The notes beneath the pieces were generated by a model. It saw only the letters and a list, made by a program, of their open reading frames with translations, ran no database searches and was not told the DNA's origin. 64,000 nt of DNA, taken from the NCBI RefSeq assembly GCF_019279795.1, contig NC_056731.1:860018999-860082998 (forward strand), written 5' to 3'. The DNA comes from Protopterus annectens. Its lineage: Eukaryota; Chordata; Ceratodontiformes; Protopteridae. A program made the position numbers and the translations under genes. Below are positions 1-12,150 of the stretch, piece after piece. Each line of letters begins with the position of its first letter. The stretch's first letter is position 1.

Positions 1-1240
1 TACGTATTTGATGGTAGATGACAGGTTTAACTTGGTATAGGTGTTTTTTGAGTAGGAATGTTGGGGAGTGATCACTGAGGCTATCCGATAAGCAGCCTGC
101 TATATATGACTGGAGACTCTTACTGACTAGTATCCAATCCAGTGTAGTGTGCTTGTTGGAGTTTTTATTTATCCTGGTTGGTGACTGGACTAGTTGGGTG
201 AAGCCATGAAGGTTTAGATGATAGGTTGGATGGTTGCCAGAACAGGATTGCCAGTCAATATTGAAATCACCTAAAATTATAGTTTCTTGGGGGAGATGGT
301 GGGTAGTCCAGCTGAGGAGGTTTTCTAGTGGATGTATGTTTGGCCATGTGGGAAGTAGCATCCAATTATGTTGATGGTTTTATTTTGTTTTTTTGTTTTT
401 TTTTTGAGGTTGGTATATATTATTTCTTCATTGCCTATTTGTGGAGCTGATGATTTTAAGATCTGGATGTTTAGATGCTGTTTAAATATTATATCTATAC
501 AGCCTCCTTTCTTGTTTAGCCGGTCTACTCTTAGTATGCCATAACCAGTAGGGAGGATTTGCTCATTGCTTATTTGAGGTTTTAGCCAGATTTCTGTCAG
601 GATGACTATATCTGGGGAGTACATGTCTATGGTGGCATGGAGTTCATGGACCTTGTTGGATATACTTCTAATATTTAGGCTTAGTAGAAGGAAGTCACTT
701 GGCTTTCTATTGGCTGTGATTTGGGAGAAGTTGTAGTTTCTAGTCTGATTATGAGGAGTGGGGTTGGAGATGGCTGAACCAAGGTTGGGGTGGATGTCTC
801 CACTTAGGGCTAGTTTTGATATGCATGAGGTTATTAGTTTTCTCAGTTTTTGAATGTGTTTGTTTATTAGGGAAACTTTATGATTGAGCTGTGTGGGTAA
901 TAGGTATGGTGGGAGAGTTACTATGTTAAGTTGTAGGGATGCTTTTTGTAATATAGTTGATATGTGGGGGATGCATAGGGATGGTTCTTGAGTTGGTGGG
1001 AGAGGAGCTGAGTGAGGGTGAGACATGACTGTTGGTGTGAGTAGTAGTACAGTGGTAGTGGTTGAGTGGGGAATGATGGAGTTTTGGTAGGATGTAAGAT
1101 ATGCAAGGAGAGTGCATGCAGTGAGCATAGGTATGGTATGCTTATACATGTTAGCTGAGGAGGAGGGATAGTAGTAGGAAGATGGAGGAGGTAGTGTTGG
1201 TATGGTTGTCTGTTGGAAAGATGGGAGGGGTTTGTATGCA
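1..1240 (-). pseudogene. LINE (CR1/L2 group) ORF2 5' half, APE endonuclease
   Basis: Minus-strand remnant of a non-LTR retrotransposon polyprotein, cut by the window start. The best open part is 325-1149 (about 274 codons). It contains LSGDIHPN, the phrase that precedes the endonuclease in CR1/L2/Rex-type LINEs, then LSLNIRSISNK, PDIVILTEIWLKP and a KKGG segment. These are the first blocks of an apurinic/apyrimidinic-like endonuclease, which nicks target DNA to prime reverse transcription. After a frameshift near 325 the frame continues towards position 1 with GDFNIDW, LDWILV and SDHSP, the later catalytic blocks. The reverse transcriptase would lie outside the window. Upstream (1150-1240) the frame is proline- and serine-rich and not recognisable. 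It resembles the LINE at 14.07-18.08 kb more than the one at 23.5 kb. The LINE assignment is firm; the clade is less so. Confidence 0.85.
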
Positions 1241-1735
1241 TAATAAAGGTAGGACCACTGGGGGTGTGTGGGAAATGGGGGCAGGGTGGGGAGCGAAGTG
1301 GGCAGAGACCCTGTTAGTTGCTCTTACGAGGGGGCTGGAAACAATCAGGTAACAGAGTAAACTGATATAAGAACATATGATACTGAATGTGGAGACTCAG
1401 CTAGGTACCCTGTATTTCCACGAACTATCAGTTAGCTGTGCCCCTGTTCAAGCAGTTTTAGTAAGTTTTATGGCAGGGCTGAGCATAAAGTGCTGAAAGG
1501 GTGGTTATAGTTTTAAAAATGGTGCCTGCCACAGGTAATATTTATTAACTTTGGAATTGGCTTAAGGTAATAAACAGGGGAGGGGGAGAACAAAGGTGTG
1601 AGCAGGCATTTCTTTTGTACTGCTGCTAATGAGCCAAGATCCAAGCAAAGACAAGTTTGTGTTTAAGAAACAATCAGAATTTATGTTGTATTTACAGGAT
1701 TTATGTGTCCATAGGGAGTCTTTAGGAAACCTGTA
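1241..1735. other. No recognised gene
   Basis: A G-rich stretch near 1255-1310 may be the far 5' end of the neighbouring minus-strand LINE. The rest shows no open frame or repeat that I can name. Confidence 0.4.
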
Positions 1736-1887
1736 ACCTCAGCATCCCCAAGAAGCTGTCTGGCATTGCCACTATCCACAGAAGAAAATGCCAGAAAAGT
1801 ACTTGAAAATGATTATATGCTATGTATTCTGGCATTTTCTTCTGTGGATAGTGGCAATGCCAGACAGCTTCTTGGGGATGCTGAGGT
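1736..1887. repeat. Perfect 61-bp inverted repeat (hairpin)
   Basis: Positions 1736-1796 and 1827-1887 are exact reverse complements over 61 bases, separated by a 30-base spacer (1797-1826). No mismatch is visible, which is striking in a region where every other repeat is decayed. The arms do not match any element elsewhere in the window that I can see. A snap-back or template-switch replication event, or a very young palindromic insertion, would produce this. If transcribed it would form a long hairpin RNA. Confidence 0.95.
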
Positions 1888-2180
1888 ACAATTGTGCCAG
1901 GATACAGTTTAGCAGTCTTTGCCAGGGTATGGAATCACAAATGCAGTGTCCTCCATCTATATAGCTGGATAGGACAAGAGATGGATTATTTGATAGTAAT
2001 TAACATTAAGTCATGATCCAGTGGAGTAAAGGCCTCCTCACATCTACTTTCTGCAATATGTGGGAGCAGTCAGTTGAGCTGCATCTCTTAGCATGTTATA
2101 AGTCATTGATATGAAGTACATCATGGGTTCTGTCCTGTCCAATATATGACTACTATTGGACTCCCCAACATCCTTCATTT

Positions 2181-2332
2181 TTCATAGGTTCATAGTTCAT
2201 AGTTTAGTACTAGGCTAACTGCCCTTATGGGCTATTTTAAGCCTAGCCAATTACCCACTGTGAGAATCAAACCTTGCACCTTGTGATTGTAAGGTAAACA
2301 CCTTAACCATTGTACTACTCTCCCACTCCATT
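2181..2332 (-). mobile_element. tRNA-derived SINE with LINE-like 3' tail
   Basis: Read on the minus strand, the head carries an A box (TAGTACAATGG) followed about 35 bases later by a B box-like GGTTTGATTCT, the two internal RNA polymerase III promoter elements of a tRNA. After the head comes GGCTAGGCTT, then AGTTAGCCTAGTAC and a run of CTATGAA repeats. The same tail order is seen at the 3' end of the LINE that ends near 26480 and of the LINE fragment at 12151-12769. Tail sharing of this kind is how SINEs recruit a partner LINE's reverse transcriptase. Confidence 0.8.
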
Positions 2333-2865
2333 TTATAACAAATTGGTCTCATGACAAAGTAGATATTTAATATTTTACAGTGGTAAATTGTGTTCAAGTG
2401 TTTATCATAAACCCACATTAAGTGACAGTTTTCTGTAAACATGTCATCTCAGTTATTGAAACATAGATTTAAGGGGCAGCTTGTTAGATTATCCAGGCAG
2501 GTTTCTGAAGCTTACTAATTTCAGGAAGAAAGCATTAATTTGAAACACATATTTCTAGACAGAGCATATACAATTGAAAACATTTGATACTGTAATATCA
2601 GACAGGGGAAGCTGAACACATCGTACAGAACAGTTATGTTGAACCAAAACAACTAATTATGTTTTGCTAACTGTCAGAAGAGTGTATTTCACAAATTGTT
2701 CAATATGCGGTACAGTGTAGACAGTGTTAAGATTAGGCATGTTATTGAGGACAACCAGAAGATCCTTAATGGGCATCCTGAATTGTTTAAGGTAATAGGT
2801 AGTAATCAAGATTCTTACCTAAAAACAAAAACACCAATCTGAAGACTATTTCTGAAACGTAAGAT

Positions 2866-3345
2866 CATAGATCACAGGATCATAGGAGATTACTAGGTAT
2901 CGATCTGGAGGTCATTTTAAGACTAGCAGTTTCAACCTAATGTAATGCCATGAAAGTGCTAGTCAATACCCAAAACTGCAGAAGGGTTATGGACGCTATC
3001 CCCAGTAAGAATTTACAGTGCCCCATCCACTCATTCAGGTTCCTCTTGAACAGTGTCATAGAGGTGCTCTGTTTCACATGAATTAGTAGCCTCTTCCAAA
3101 GACATGGCAGTCGCTGGGAGATAAATCTGTTCCTCCAGCATGTCCTATTTAAGTTGCAGGCCATATTTAGGTCCCTGAAATGGGTAGCCATAATCCCATT
3201 TAATTTATTAATATGCAGCAAGCTCATTAAGTTTGGGTCTTGGATTGCTGTGTAGGCCAGGCATAAGTCTCTTCTAAGAAGTCTATACAATATGGAGTAT
3301 AGTGATAGGGACTTTAGTCGGTCTGTGTAAGTCCCTTGCCTGACA
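2866..3345 (-). pseudogene. LINE 3' end, C-terminal part of ORF2
   Basis: Minus-strand fragment whose frame at 2937-3290 (117 codons) contains YRLLRRDLCLAYTAI, LNRTCWRNRFISQRLP and FKRNLNEWMG. These match in order the C-terminus of the LINE at 25595-26395 (YRLLRGDLCLTYRAI, INRTCWRDRFITQRLP, FKRNLDEWMG). This region lies after the reverse transcriptase and has no catalytic residues. The copy is 5'-truncated near 3345, as is usual for LINEs. The 3' tail towards 2866 is diverged but keeps the ATCATAG repeats. Confidence 0.85.
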
Positions 3346-3552
3346 TTATGCTGACAACACTGAAAGCATCATGAACATATCATTAGGGGTTCTGGAAACA
3401 GTACAGTAGCATTTATGCCAGTGTCCAATTCTAACTTGCTTAATCATAAAAGATCTATTAGAGTTGCAGTCAAAATGACAGGAGATTCTAAGTTTGTCAT
3501 CTATTTTTTCTCTTTCTGTCAATTGTGAGGGCATAGATAAGACATCTTGCAA
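3346..3552 (-). pseudogene. Possible GIY-YIG-type fragment of a Penelope-like element
   Basis: A 68-codon minus-strand frame contains RISCHFDCNSNR followed by a cysteine-, histidine- and glycine-containing stretch. The spacing resembles the segment leading into the GIY-YIG endonuclease of Penelope-like elements, where a cysteine-bearing block is followed by a Y-V-G-type motif. The GIY-YIG signature itself is not intact. A Penelope-like element certainly exists elsewhere in this window (61.48 kb). This could instead be unrelated sequence between two repeats. Confidence 0.25.
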
Positions 3553-5084
3553 ACTGATACAGAGGATATATTAAAACCATTATGCAGAAAAAATGAAGCA
3601 GACCACAGATTCCATCTATAAACATTTGGATTATTTTACTCATTTCAGAAAATTTCAATTTTTTTTTTTTTGTACTTGAGGACATTTTTCACAGACAAAA
3701 AGGGAAGGTATAGGATCATTACTTAAATACAAAGAGATGTAGTACCAGCTAAGATTGTATTCCACAGTAGCAACAGGTGTTAGTGATCCACTCAGCATTA
3801 AAAGCTTGCTAAACATCTGAGAATTTATTTTGCTCCAGTTCTCCTCTTACCATTGATCCTGGCTGGGGTACTGGCCTATACATTCCCCTCCAGGTGAAAG
3901 CCATATATCATGTCATTCTCTGGGGGGATGGGTGAGCGTACTAGGAGTGTTACTGTCATTCTGAGGAGTATCAAGGTTTTTCTTTATAGCTGTGACTTCC
4001 CGCACATGCTTGTTAGTTTCCAAGGGGTTGGCATGCAGTGGGCCTTTACAATGCATACCAGCATCACTGTAATATGATCAGTTGACTCCACAACTCCTGT
4101 TATACACAAACATCGCTGTACAATCCCCAGTCTGCACTGGGGATTCTGCCATGGAGATTGTGCTTCCTGAAGAGATGTGAGCAGGCTTAAGTTTCATCAT
4201 CACTCTGCATAAGCTCACACAGGCATGTCAGTAAACACCAAAGACTGATGCGGTACTGATTTCATGAACTTTAATTATGGTTTAATTTATGAATGCTATA
4301 AATTCATGTCACAATATTAAAAACCCTACATGTTTGGAGAAATGAAATAGGGTTCAAGCATTATATCTTGATCTGGATTTCAGTGTCAAATTCATTGTGA
4401 CTATTAAAGAAGATACATTATTGTACATTTTGTGGAAAATATTGAACATCAGTGAAATCTCAATCTGTATTTACAAAACTAAATGCAAAGTCATAACTTT
4501 GGCAGTTCGCAATAATTTGTCATAGAATTTCCCTGTATCATTTTATGATTTTATTTATTTGTTAAAAGGCACAACATGTGTACATTATGTTGTATAGAAA
4601 GAGCTTCACAAATCAAGAACAAAATGTCCTTTGGGGATGGAAAAAAAGGCAATTTTTGCCATGATCTGAGGATGACAACTGACACATCCATGGTGTTCAA
4701 TTAAAAGGTAGCAGTCAGCATATGCAAGATTTTTATGTAATTTTGCTTTTTTTCATTTTTTGCACCACATTTTCAAAGTACCTTTTTTACCCTACATTTC
4801 TATCCAAAGTAATACAAATAAAAAAATACTGCTCAGTAGGTGAGCTTGTAAGTATCACAATTTTTTTGTGTTTCTTTATTTTTGTTTGATAACTGGCCAT
4901 GTGGCTTGATCCAGAATGAACCCATTTCAATCACATCCCAACAGGTAGATGTTAAAAATGTATGTAGCTGAACTTGACAGTGCAAAACAGTAGCACTGTC
5001 CAGTATCTCCATTAAAGCACTGTAGTAATTGTGTACTATGAATCTGTTTTAACAGTAGCAGTCAGATGGTCTGTCTCTTTATAT
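3553..5084. other. No gene seen
   Basis: AT-rich sequence without a convincing open frame, tRNA or repeat. A T/A-rich stretch lies at 3660-3675. Confidence 0.5.
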
Positions 5085-5165
5085 TTATTTATTTTATTTT
5101 ACATTTGTTTACCTGGAATGTCCGACTGGGCCATATTCATGTACAGGGTACGTTAGTAAAGTAGT
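5085..5165 (-). mobile_element. LINE 3' tail fragment
   Basis: On the minus strand this reads as a GGCCCAGTCGGACATTCC-like block followed by a TAAA/AAAT-rich tail. It resembles the end of the LINE at 14.07-18.08 kb (GGCCCAGTGGACATCCCC, then an AAAT tail at 18057-18077). Only the last 60 to 80 bases are recognisable. Confidence 0.4.
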
Positions 5166-5964
5166 AAGAGATATAATGGTTATATAGCAGTGAAAAGGAC
5201 TATCTGTATTTTCAGGACAGAACCATTCAACACCAGTCTAATAGAGTGTTAGGTAGAACATAAACAGCATGGGCAGAAAATATTAAAAACTGTCAGTGTT
5301 ACTGGCAAATATTCATTACATCCAAAATAGATGTTTAACTTCAGCAGTTGTCTTTTAGTTTCAATTGTCATTATTTTTTCCCTACGCACCTGAATGTGTG
5401 AAATATGGTTCTGCTGTACTTCCATTTCATTCAGTAATTTTGAATTTCCTGTATGAAATCATCTTTTAGTTTAACATTCTACAAAGAAGCTGGTCCTGTT
5501 AAGATACAATGCTATGGCTAGATCATGACCTTTATTCTAAAAAATAAAAATGCTTTGCAGAAGCACAGACGACAAAATACATTTGATTATCTTATCTCAT
5601 GGCCATTTCTAAGGAGTGAATACTTGAGTCCGTTAAAGGGAAAATTACAGCTTTGCATTCCTTGGTGGCATGTATCTGTGGATTGAAGAGTAGTAGAATT
5701 ACTGGGTTAAAGGACAGTACAAACTGTGGTCTCTATTTGTTTGAGAAAAAAAAATCACCAAGGATAGTTTTCTTAATATATGTCATACTGATGAATGGGA
5801 TATTTGAAAGTGTCACTAGAGGGTCAAGATAAATTGAAGACTGGACAGTCTGCATTTTCACTGTAAATAGGTCACTATAATGTATGTGATAAATAAAAAG
5901 AGGATGATTTTCTTTATTTTAGGAACTCCCTTTGGCAGATTTGATATTTACTAGGTTCACTAGT
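5166..5964. other. No gene seen
   Basis: No open frame over 60 codons and no repeat I recognise. Confidence 0.45.
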
Positions 5965-6336
5965 TGCCGATGAGTTGTTATTTAGTCATTCAGTCAAGTA
6001 CAGCTCTTCATGACCTCAAGGACTTCAGCTAACAAGGCCTTTTGGTCAACAGCTCCTTCTTTGAGTTCTTGCAAATCCATATTTTTTACTTCAGTATGCT
6101 ATCTGTCTTAGCCTCTGATGCCCCTTTCTTCTTTTGCCATCAGTCTTTCTCAGCATTTAGTGTCTTATCCAGTGAATCCTGCCTTTACATGTAATGGCCA
6201 AAGTATTTTAGTTTCAGTTTTCCTGTAAGACCTTCCATTGAACAATCAGGGCTTATTTTCTGACTGATTTGATCTTTTTGAAATCAGCAGAATTCACCAA
6301 AGTTTTCTTCCAACTCTGCAGCTAAAAAAACATTAT

Positions 6337-6485
6337 TATCTGATGTTGTCCTCCTTCCTTACTGCTGGGATACAGATCTGACCTTCGGATCTGACTTGGC
6401 TGCATTCACAAGACTTACGATCTGAGTCTCAAGTCCTCCCTCTACCCATAATGCCTTATTCCAGCCCCAACTCCTAAGATCTCAT
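6337..6485 (+). repeat. DIRS left inverted terminal repeat
   Basis: Reverse-complementary to 13010-13187. Clear shared blocks are CATTCACAAGAC, CCTCCCTCTACCCATAATGC and CCCCAACTCCT. The outer 30 bases (TCTGATGTTGT onward) are instead matched by the first half of the internal complementary region. Confidence 0.85.
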
Positions 6486-6867
6486 TTGCACCCATTGCCA
6501 TTAGGACATGGCTGAGAATCTCGAGTTTGTGAGAGCAAATTTTTCTTGTTATTTACCTTAATATTACTGTTATAATATTACTGTTTTAATTCTTATAACT
6601 GCTCCTTTCTCCTCCTGCTTTACCTTCAATATTCCCAAGCATTGGCATTCTTTTTTTCTCTTCTTCCCTTCTGTTGCTTCTACCTTTAGTGCATTTCAGC
6701 ACTTCTAATAGCCTTGTTGTTATATTGTTATTGTTATTGTTAGAGATTTTAAAAAAATGCTACTGTGTTAGAGTTATAGGTTGTGGCTCTGTATTTTAGT
6801 GTGTTATCTTGGCTCACTTAGATCTATAGTTCTTGCAGTTAGCGTTTGGCTTTTTTCTATGGCAATT

Positions 6868-9040
6868 ATGTCTGAAAAACCCACTGGTTTTAAAAGATGC
6901 ACTTCTAGTGGACACACAATTCCCAATTCAGATGCCCACAAGAAGCACGTCTATTGCTTGGGGCCAGAACATTTAAAATACCAGTGTGATATCTGTGCTT
7001 CTCTCAATCCCAGAGCCCTTTCTGACCGCCGCAACAAGTTGATTCTGAAGGCCCCCTCCCAGCTTCTTCCTCTTCCTCTCCTGGAGCTCAAACCCCATCA
7101 AAAGCTCATAGCTCCAGAGTGTCTAAGAAACGGGCCCTCCCTGTGTCTCCAAGGGCTTTGGCGCAGCCACCCGAGAAGCTTAAAAAGATTTCAGATCTGA
7201 CCCCTTCGGATACAAAGAATGTCACACTTTGCTCAGATCTACAGGACTCTTTGGATTTGATGGGGGTGATCACCTTGAACAGTTCTCCTACCATCCACTT
7301 CAACTTTGGATCCCAGACCCTTGGAGCTGATGGTTTGGAGCTGATCTCCAGCATTTGTGATAAAATCAGTTGGCTCTGCCATCCGAAGTGTTCCAAACAC
7401 AATCCAAACATTCCAGGCCAGCTTCCTCAGCTTCATCTAGATCCCATAGGAGCTTTATGGAGGCCAGTATGGACAGGGTAATGCTGAAATTTCTCACGGC
7501 TCAGATCCAGATGGAAGTCTTGCCAACACCATCCTCTATCGGAGCCATTAATGCACCTGCCCAGCCTATTCAGTCTCCTTCTCTGATCCAACAAGTGGTC
7601 TTGGAGTTCCAGGATCCAAGATACCCGAGAGAGTTGGCTTCGGATCCGAGGAAGCCTCCTTCCTCAACTCTGGCAGTCTCCCTGACCAGCCCTGCTCCGA
7701 TACCATGAGATCAGAGCGGGTCTTGGATCCAGGAAGTCAGTGCCAGGTCTGGGGGGTTGGGTTTGGCTCTGATACTGACAGCTCCATTCCCTCCCCCTTG
7801 GTGCCTTGGCTCTCGACAGCTCGGGTCTGATTCTCTCTAGAGGGTATGGATCTAGGTTTGGTCTCGACCTCTCATCTTCAGCTGCCTTGGCTCTGAAGGG
7901 GGGGATGTTTCCCCAGGTCTGTCAGCCTTCCAAGTGGTAGAATGGGTCTCTTTGCATAGAGATCCATCATCTCACATCTCGGATCCTACCCCTCGCCCCT
8001 CATCTGGTCCAAGTGCTGAGCCCGTTATTCTTGCTTATGTAGGTCAGTCTACCCCGGGAAGCCTCCTTATTCATTCCGCGGAGGGTTTTTCCCCATTGTT
8101 CCAACACCTCCCCCAAACATCCACCCATGGAGGTACCACAGAAAAAGATATGCAAGAGGAGGCATATAGACTCCCTGGTGGAGTCTCTCACTGAAGACAT
8201 CAACTTTGACGAGGGAGAAGGATCCCCTCAATCTCCACCTGATGGTGTCTCATTTGGAGACATCCTGGAAACTGTTAAACAGAAGGGTGGCTGGTCTTCC
8301 CAAACTCCTTCTTCTGAGGAGTCAGTGTTTCTGGAGGCTTTCTGGGCAGGCCTATCTACATCCTGAGTAACCCTACTCCAGCAGATGAACTTATTGACCT
8401 AGTTTCTTGCCGAGCTTGGAAGGAACCAGACAATGTCTAGCCCGTCTCCAAATGCCCAGATAAATCTCTAGTTCCTCCAACAGACAGAACAGTAAAGGTG
8501 TTCCTGTTGATGCCATAGTTGTGGCAGCAGTCACTGAAAAGGAGCTAGCTGATCAGAATTTCTCTGTCCAGCCACTGAACAGGGAGTCCAGAGCAATGGG
8601 ACAGGTTTGGAAAGCACATCTACACCTCAGCCATGTTCGCACAGAGGTCGTTAAATTACCTGGCACATTTTACCCACTTACAGAGAGACTTGATAAAGGA
8701 GCTCTCAAACTCTATCATTGAGTCAATGTCCATAGAGGATCTCAGGAAGGTTTCTCCTCAACAGGCCACTCTTTCGTCCATTGCCAATTCATCAATGAGG
8801 CTGATCTCCCATACAGCAGAGGGCACCTCACAAGCAGGCTGTTAGGCATAGCCATTAGGAGACATGCATGGATGAGGCTATGCGACTTTGTGGAACCTTT
8901 TAAGATGTCTTTTGTTAATGCCCCCTTTGATGGCTCCTCCTTGTTCGGGTCATCAGTGAAAGATATGCTTACCCACAGTGAGCAGGAAGGAAAGACCCTG
9001 TTTGCCATGAGAATCAAGTTTTGTACTCCTTAGCAAACGT
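6868..9040 (+). pseudogene. DIRS gag-like ORF (frameshifted)
   Basis: The capsid-type ORF of the DIRS element. It opens at 6868 with MSEKPTGFKRCTSSGH and runs through a cysteine/histidine cluster (DAHKKHVYCLGPEHLKYQC, then DICASL) typical of the DIRS gag N-terminus. The middle is serine- and proline-rich. At 8520-8845, split over two frames, a helical block includes AVTEKELADQNFSVQPLN, then FAQRSLNYLAHFTHLQRDL. The block around 8850-9010 continues as a degraded C-terminus. Several shifts (near 7120, 7370, 8127, 8633) and stops break it. It would package the element RNA in the cytoplasm. A start at 6781 is also open, but MSEKP at 6868 is the likelier start because the family-like sequence begins there. 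Confidence 0.75.
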
Positions 9041-9507
9041 TCTCTAGAAACCAGCAAGGTGGGAAGAAAATGTAGTTCTGGAAATCTCAGGGTCCTTTTC
9101 AAGACCTACATGGGGATACTTCCTCCAGAGGTAGAGGAGGAGGTTTCAAGGCAGAAATCACCCCAGAGGCAGAGGGGATCTGCAGAACCAGGGCTTCAGA
9201 GACTCCTTGTCTGATAGGCTCTATCAGCACTCCTGAAGTGCTGCCCAACTGTCCATCTAGTTGGGGGTCATGTTTTCCTGCACCTGGATGCCTGGACAAA
9301 TCTTACAAACAATGCATGGGTGGTAAGTATAATATCCAGAGCTTACTACATTCCCTATTTCCTTCCACTTCCTGTCACAATGAAGAAACTTCCTGACGTT
9401 CCACACAGTCAAGGGAGTATGCAGCTGTAGAGGTTCAAAAATTAAGAGTCATCTAGGAGGTCCCACCCGAACAAATAGGATTCGGAAATTATTCACACTT
9501 TTTTTTA

Positions 9508-10960
9508 ATGCCAAAGAAAATGACGGACCCGAGACGAATTCTGGATCTAATCAGTCTGAATAAGTATGTAAAAGAAGTCAAAGTTCCGAATGGTTACGGT
9601 TCAGTCCATCCTGTCTCTTCTGCACCAAGACAATTGAATGTACTCAATAGATCTCCAGGATGCATACTATCACTTCAGAATAGACAGGCACTCCAGGAGA
9701 CACCTACACTTTTGTTCTCGGGCCAATCATTACCAATTCAGAGCACTGACCTTTGGACTCACCACTGCCCCAACCCCCCCCCCCCCCAGGTGTTTACCAA
9801 ATGCATGGCAGTTGTAGCAACTCACCTGAAATTCAAAGGATTCCAGGAGTTTCCCTATCTAGATGATTGACTCCTCACCGCCCCGATCCGGCATCAACTC
9901 CTACAAGCCAAGGATTACTTGCTTCAGATCTCTAACTGCCTAGGCACTATGATAAATCTTGCCAAATTGAAACTGATGCCTGTTCAAAATCTAGAATTTA
10001 TAGGAAATCAACTAGATACAATGACTTAGGTGGCCTCATTGCCTCTTCATCAGATCACATCCTTGAGAAATCAGTTGTGGAACTTATTGTCTCATCCGTA
10101 CCCTCCAGCCAAATTAGAGTTGCAAGCTCTTGGGTCAGTGTCAGCTGCTATAATTCTAATTCCTGTAGCAAGATTTTTCATGCGAATCATCCAATGGATT
10201 TTGGTGGTACAGTGGTCTATTCTTTACCAGCCTCTGTCTGTTCCCATAAAACTCACTCCAGTTTGCAAATGTCATATCTGCTGGTGGATCCAACCAGATG
10301 ATCTATTTTTGGGTAGGCCTTTTTCTCTTCCTCCCTCAACAGCCTAAGTGACCATGGATGCTTCCCAACTGGGGTGGGGATCATTTCAAGGGAAAAATGA
10401 TCCAAGGTACATGGTCCTCTTCAGTGACCAAGTTCCATATCAGTGTCTTAGAGATGTGAGCAGTCCTCCTAATGTTGCAAGCCTTTAAGGACATTCTCCC
10501 TCTAAGGACTATTACAATACACAACAACATGTCAGTAGTCTGGTACAGCAACAAACAAGGAGGAACCCATTCCTACCCATTGTGCATAGAAGCTGTGAGA
10601 TTCTGAGAATGGGTGAGCTCTTCACACCGCTTTCTGATTCCAATGTACATACCGGGGAAAGCCAGTGCACTGGCAGACAGACTCATCAGGTCCATTCTGG
10701 TTCCTCATGAGTGGTCCCTCAATCAAACAGTAGTGAAAACGATTTTCAGCAGCTGGGGACAGGTTTTCTATGACCTATTTGCCTCTCCCCTCAGCAACAA
10801 GTGTAGCAAGTACTTTGCTGTGATCCCCCCTCCAGGGGAGTTATCGAGGGATGCTCTGATTCACAATTGGCCCCTGGTCTCCTCTATGCCTACCATCTTC
10901 TTCCTCTGATCCTGAAGTTCTTTCAGAAAGCAAGCAAGCTGAAGAGCTCAGTCATCCTCA
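9508..10960 (+). pseudogene. DIRS reverse transcriptase and RNase H
   Basis: Polymerase part of the DIRS element. It starts in a recognisable way with RRILDLISLNKYVK (reverse transcriptase block 2), reaches VFTKCMAVVATHLKF and the catalytic PYLDD at 9853-9867, followed at once by a stop where the family normally reads W. Later blocks LAKLKLMPVQNLEFIG and LRNQLWNLLSHP follow near 9955-10105. RNase H begins at 10351 with TMDASQLGWGSF, containing the first catalytic aspartate. The C-terminal part at 10613-10909 contains EWSLNQTVVKTIFSSWG and AVIPPPGELSRDALIHNWPL. A 16-base C-rich run at 9775-9788 lies at a gap in the expected sequence. The gene is dead through frameshifts and stops. Confidence 0.85.
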
Positions 10961-11481
10961 TTGCACCCTTCTGGCCTTGACAGGTATGATTCCCCTTACC
11001 TTGGGCTCACTCGAAATATCCTCCATGGATACTGGAACCCACTGACAATCTCCTCTCTCAACCAACAGGAATTCAACATCCCAATCTCCATGCCCTTAAG
11101 TTGACCACATGGTTTCTGCACTTCGACTGATAGCAAGATGATCCAGGCTAGCTTCCCCAGTTCATGACATTATCTTGGCCTCCCAGAAGGTCTCCACCAA
11201 GAACAGAAGCAAATGGAAAAGATTCTCTATATGGGCTTCTAAGGAGAATATTAACCCTTTCTGAACCCGTGTTTCAGCCATCCTTCTATTTCTTTCTAAT
11301 CTTTTTAGGGGAGGGGCTATTTTTTCTACTATTAAACTTCAGTTAACAACCATATCCAACTTCCATGCTGGAATCTGTCAAGTTCCAGATTATGTAAAGC
11401 ATTCATGAAGGGAATTTTTCTCCTTAGACCTACAATCAAGGATCCCTCTCCTCCTTAGGATGTCACGGTGGTCCTCCAGGG

Positions 11482-12140
11482 TTGACTGAGAAACCCTTTG
11501 AACCGGCAAACAAATGTGATATGAAGCTTCTTTCCTGGAAAACAATTCTTTTGGTGGCTGTCACTTTAGCAAAAAGAATTTCTCAACTCCAGGCCTCATC
11601 GGCTAGGCTTCCTTACATTATTTTCCATACTGATATGGTGTCTCTTCGAACCAACCCTTCATTTATGCCTAAAGTGGTCACAGAGACTAACATTAATCAG
11701 TCTATATAATTGCTAGTTTTTTTCCCAAACTTTACTAATAAGGGCAAATATCTGCTGCAACTTCTTGATGTTCTTAAACAACTACATTTCTTTCTTCACA
11801 GAACAAAACAGTACAGGAAGTCTGACCAGCTGCTTGCGTCCTTTTCCCCTAACTGCTTAGGTCAAGCAGTCTCCAAAATTACTCTGGCTAAATGTTTTAC
11901 CGACTATTTTTCCATGATTTAGTCTCTAAAAGGTTTGGAATTGCTTTGTCTTACTAGAGCCCACTCTACCAGATCTATGGCTACTTCATCTGCCTTCTCC
12001 TCTAGAGTTCAGCTGATGATATCTGCGTGGCAGCTACGTGGTTGAAGACTTATACCTTTGTTACACATTACAAATTGGACATAGTCTCCAGAAACAGAGC
12101 TTCCTTTGCTTCGACAGTGCTGTGGCATGTCCTTCCTTGA
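11482..12140 (+). pseudogene. DIRS tyrosine recombinase
   Basis: The integrase-equivalent of DIRS elements, a tyrosine recombinase that inserts a circular DNA copy. The frame at 11482-11709 has LLSWKTILLVAVTLAKRISQ, the alpha-helical block holding the first catalytic arginine (here KRISQLQ). After a shift, the H-x-x-R motif appears as HSTR at 11962-11973 followed by SMATSSAFSS. The putative nucleophile tyrosine is in THYKLDI at 12069-12071. The order arginine, HxxR, tyrosine is conserved, but stops near 11710 and 11920 and a stop before KTYTFV break the frame. The family assignment is firm because gag, polymerase, inverted repeats and internal complementary region all agree. Confidence 0.8.
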
Positions 12141-12150
12141 GGGCCACCCA

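Noticed and set aside
6781..7200. Independent zinc-finger gene
   Set aside because: The cysteine cluster is the N-terminus of the DIRS gag, given the flanking terminal repeat and downstream polymerase.
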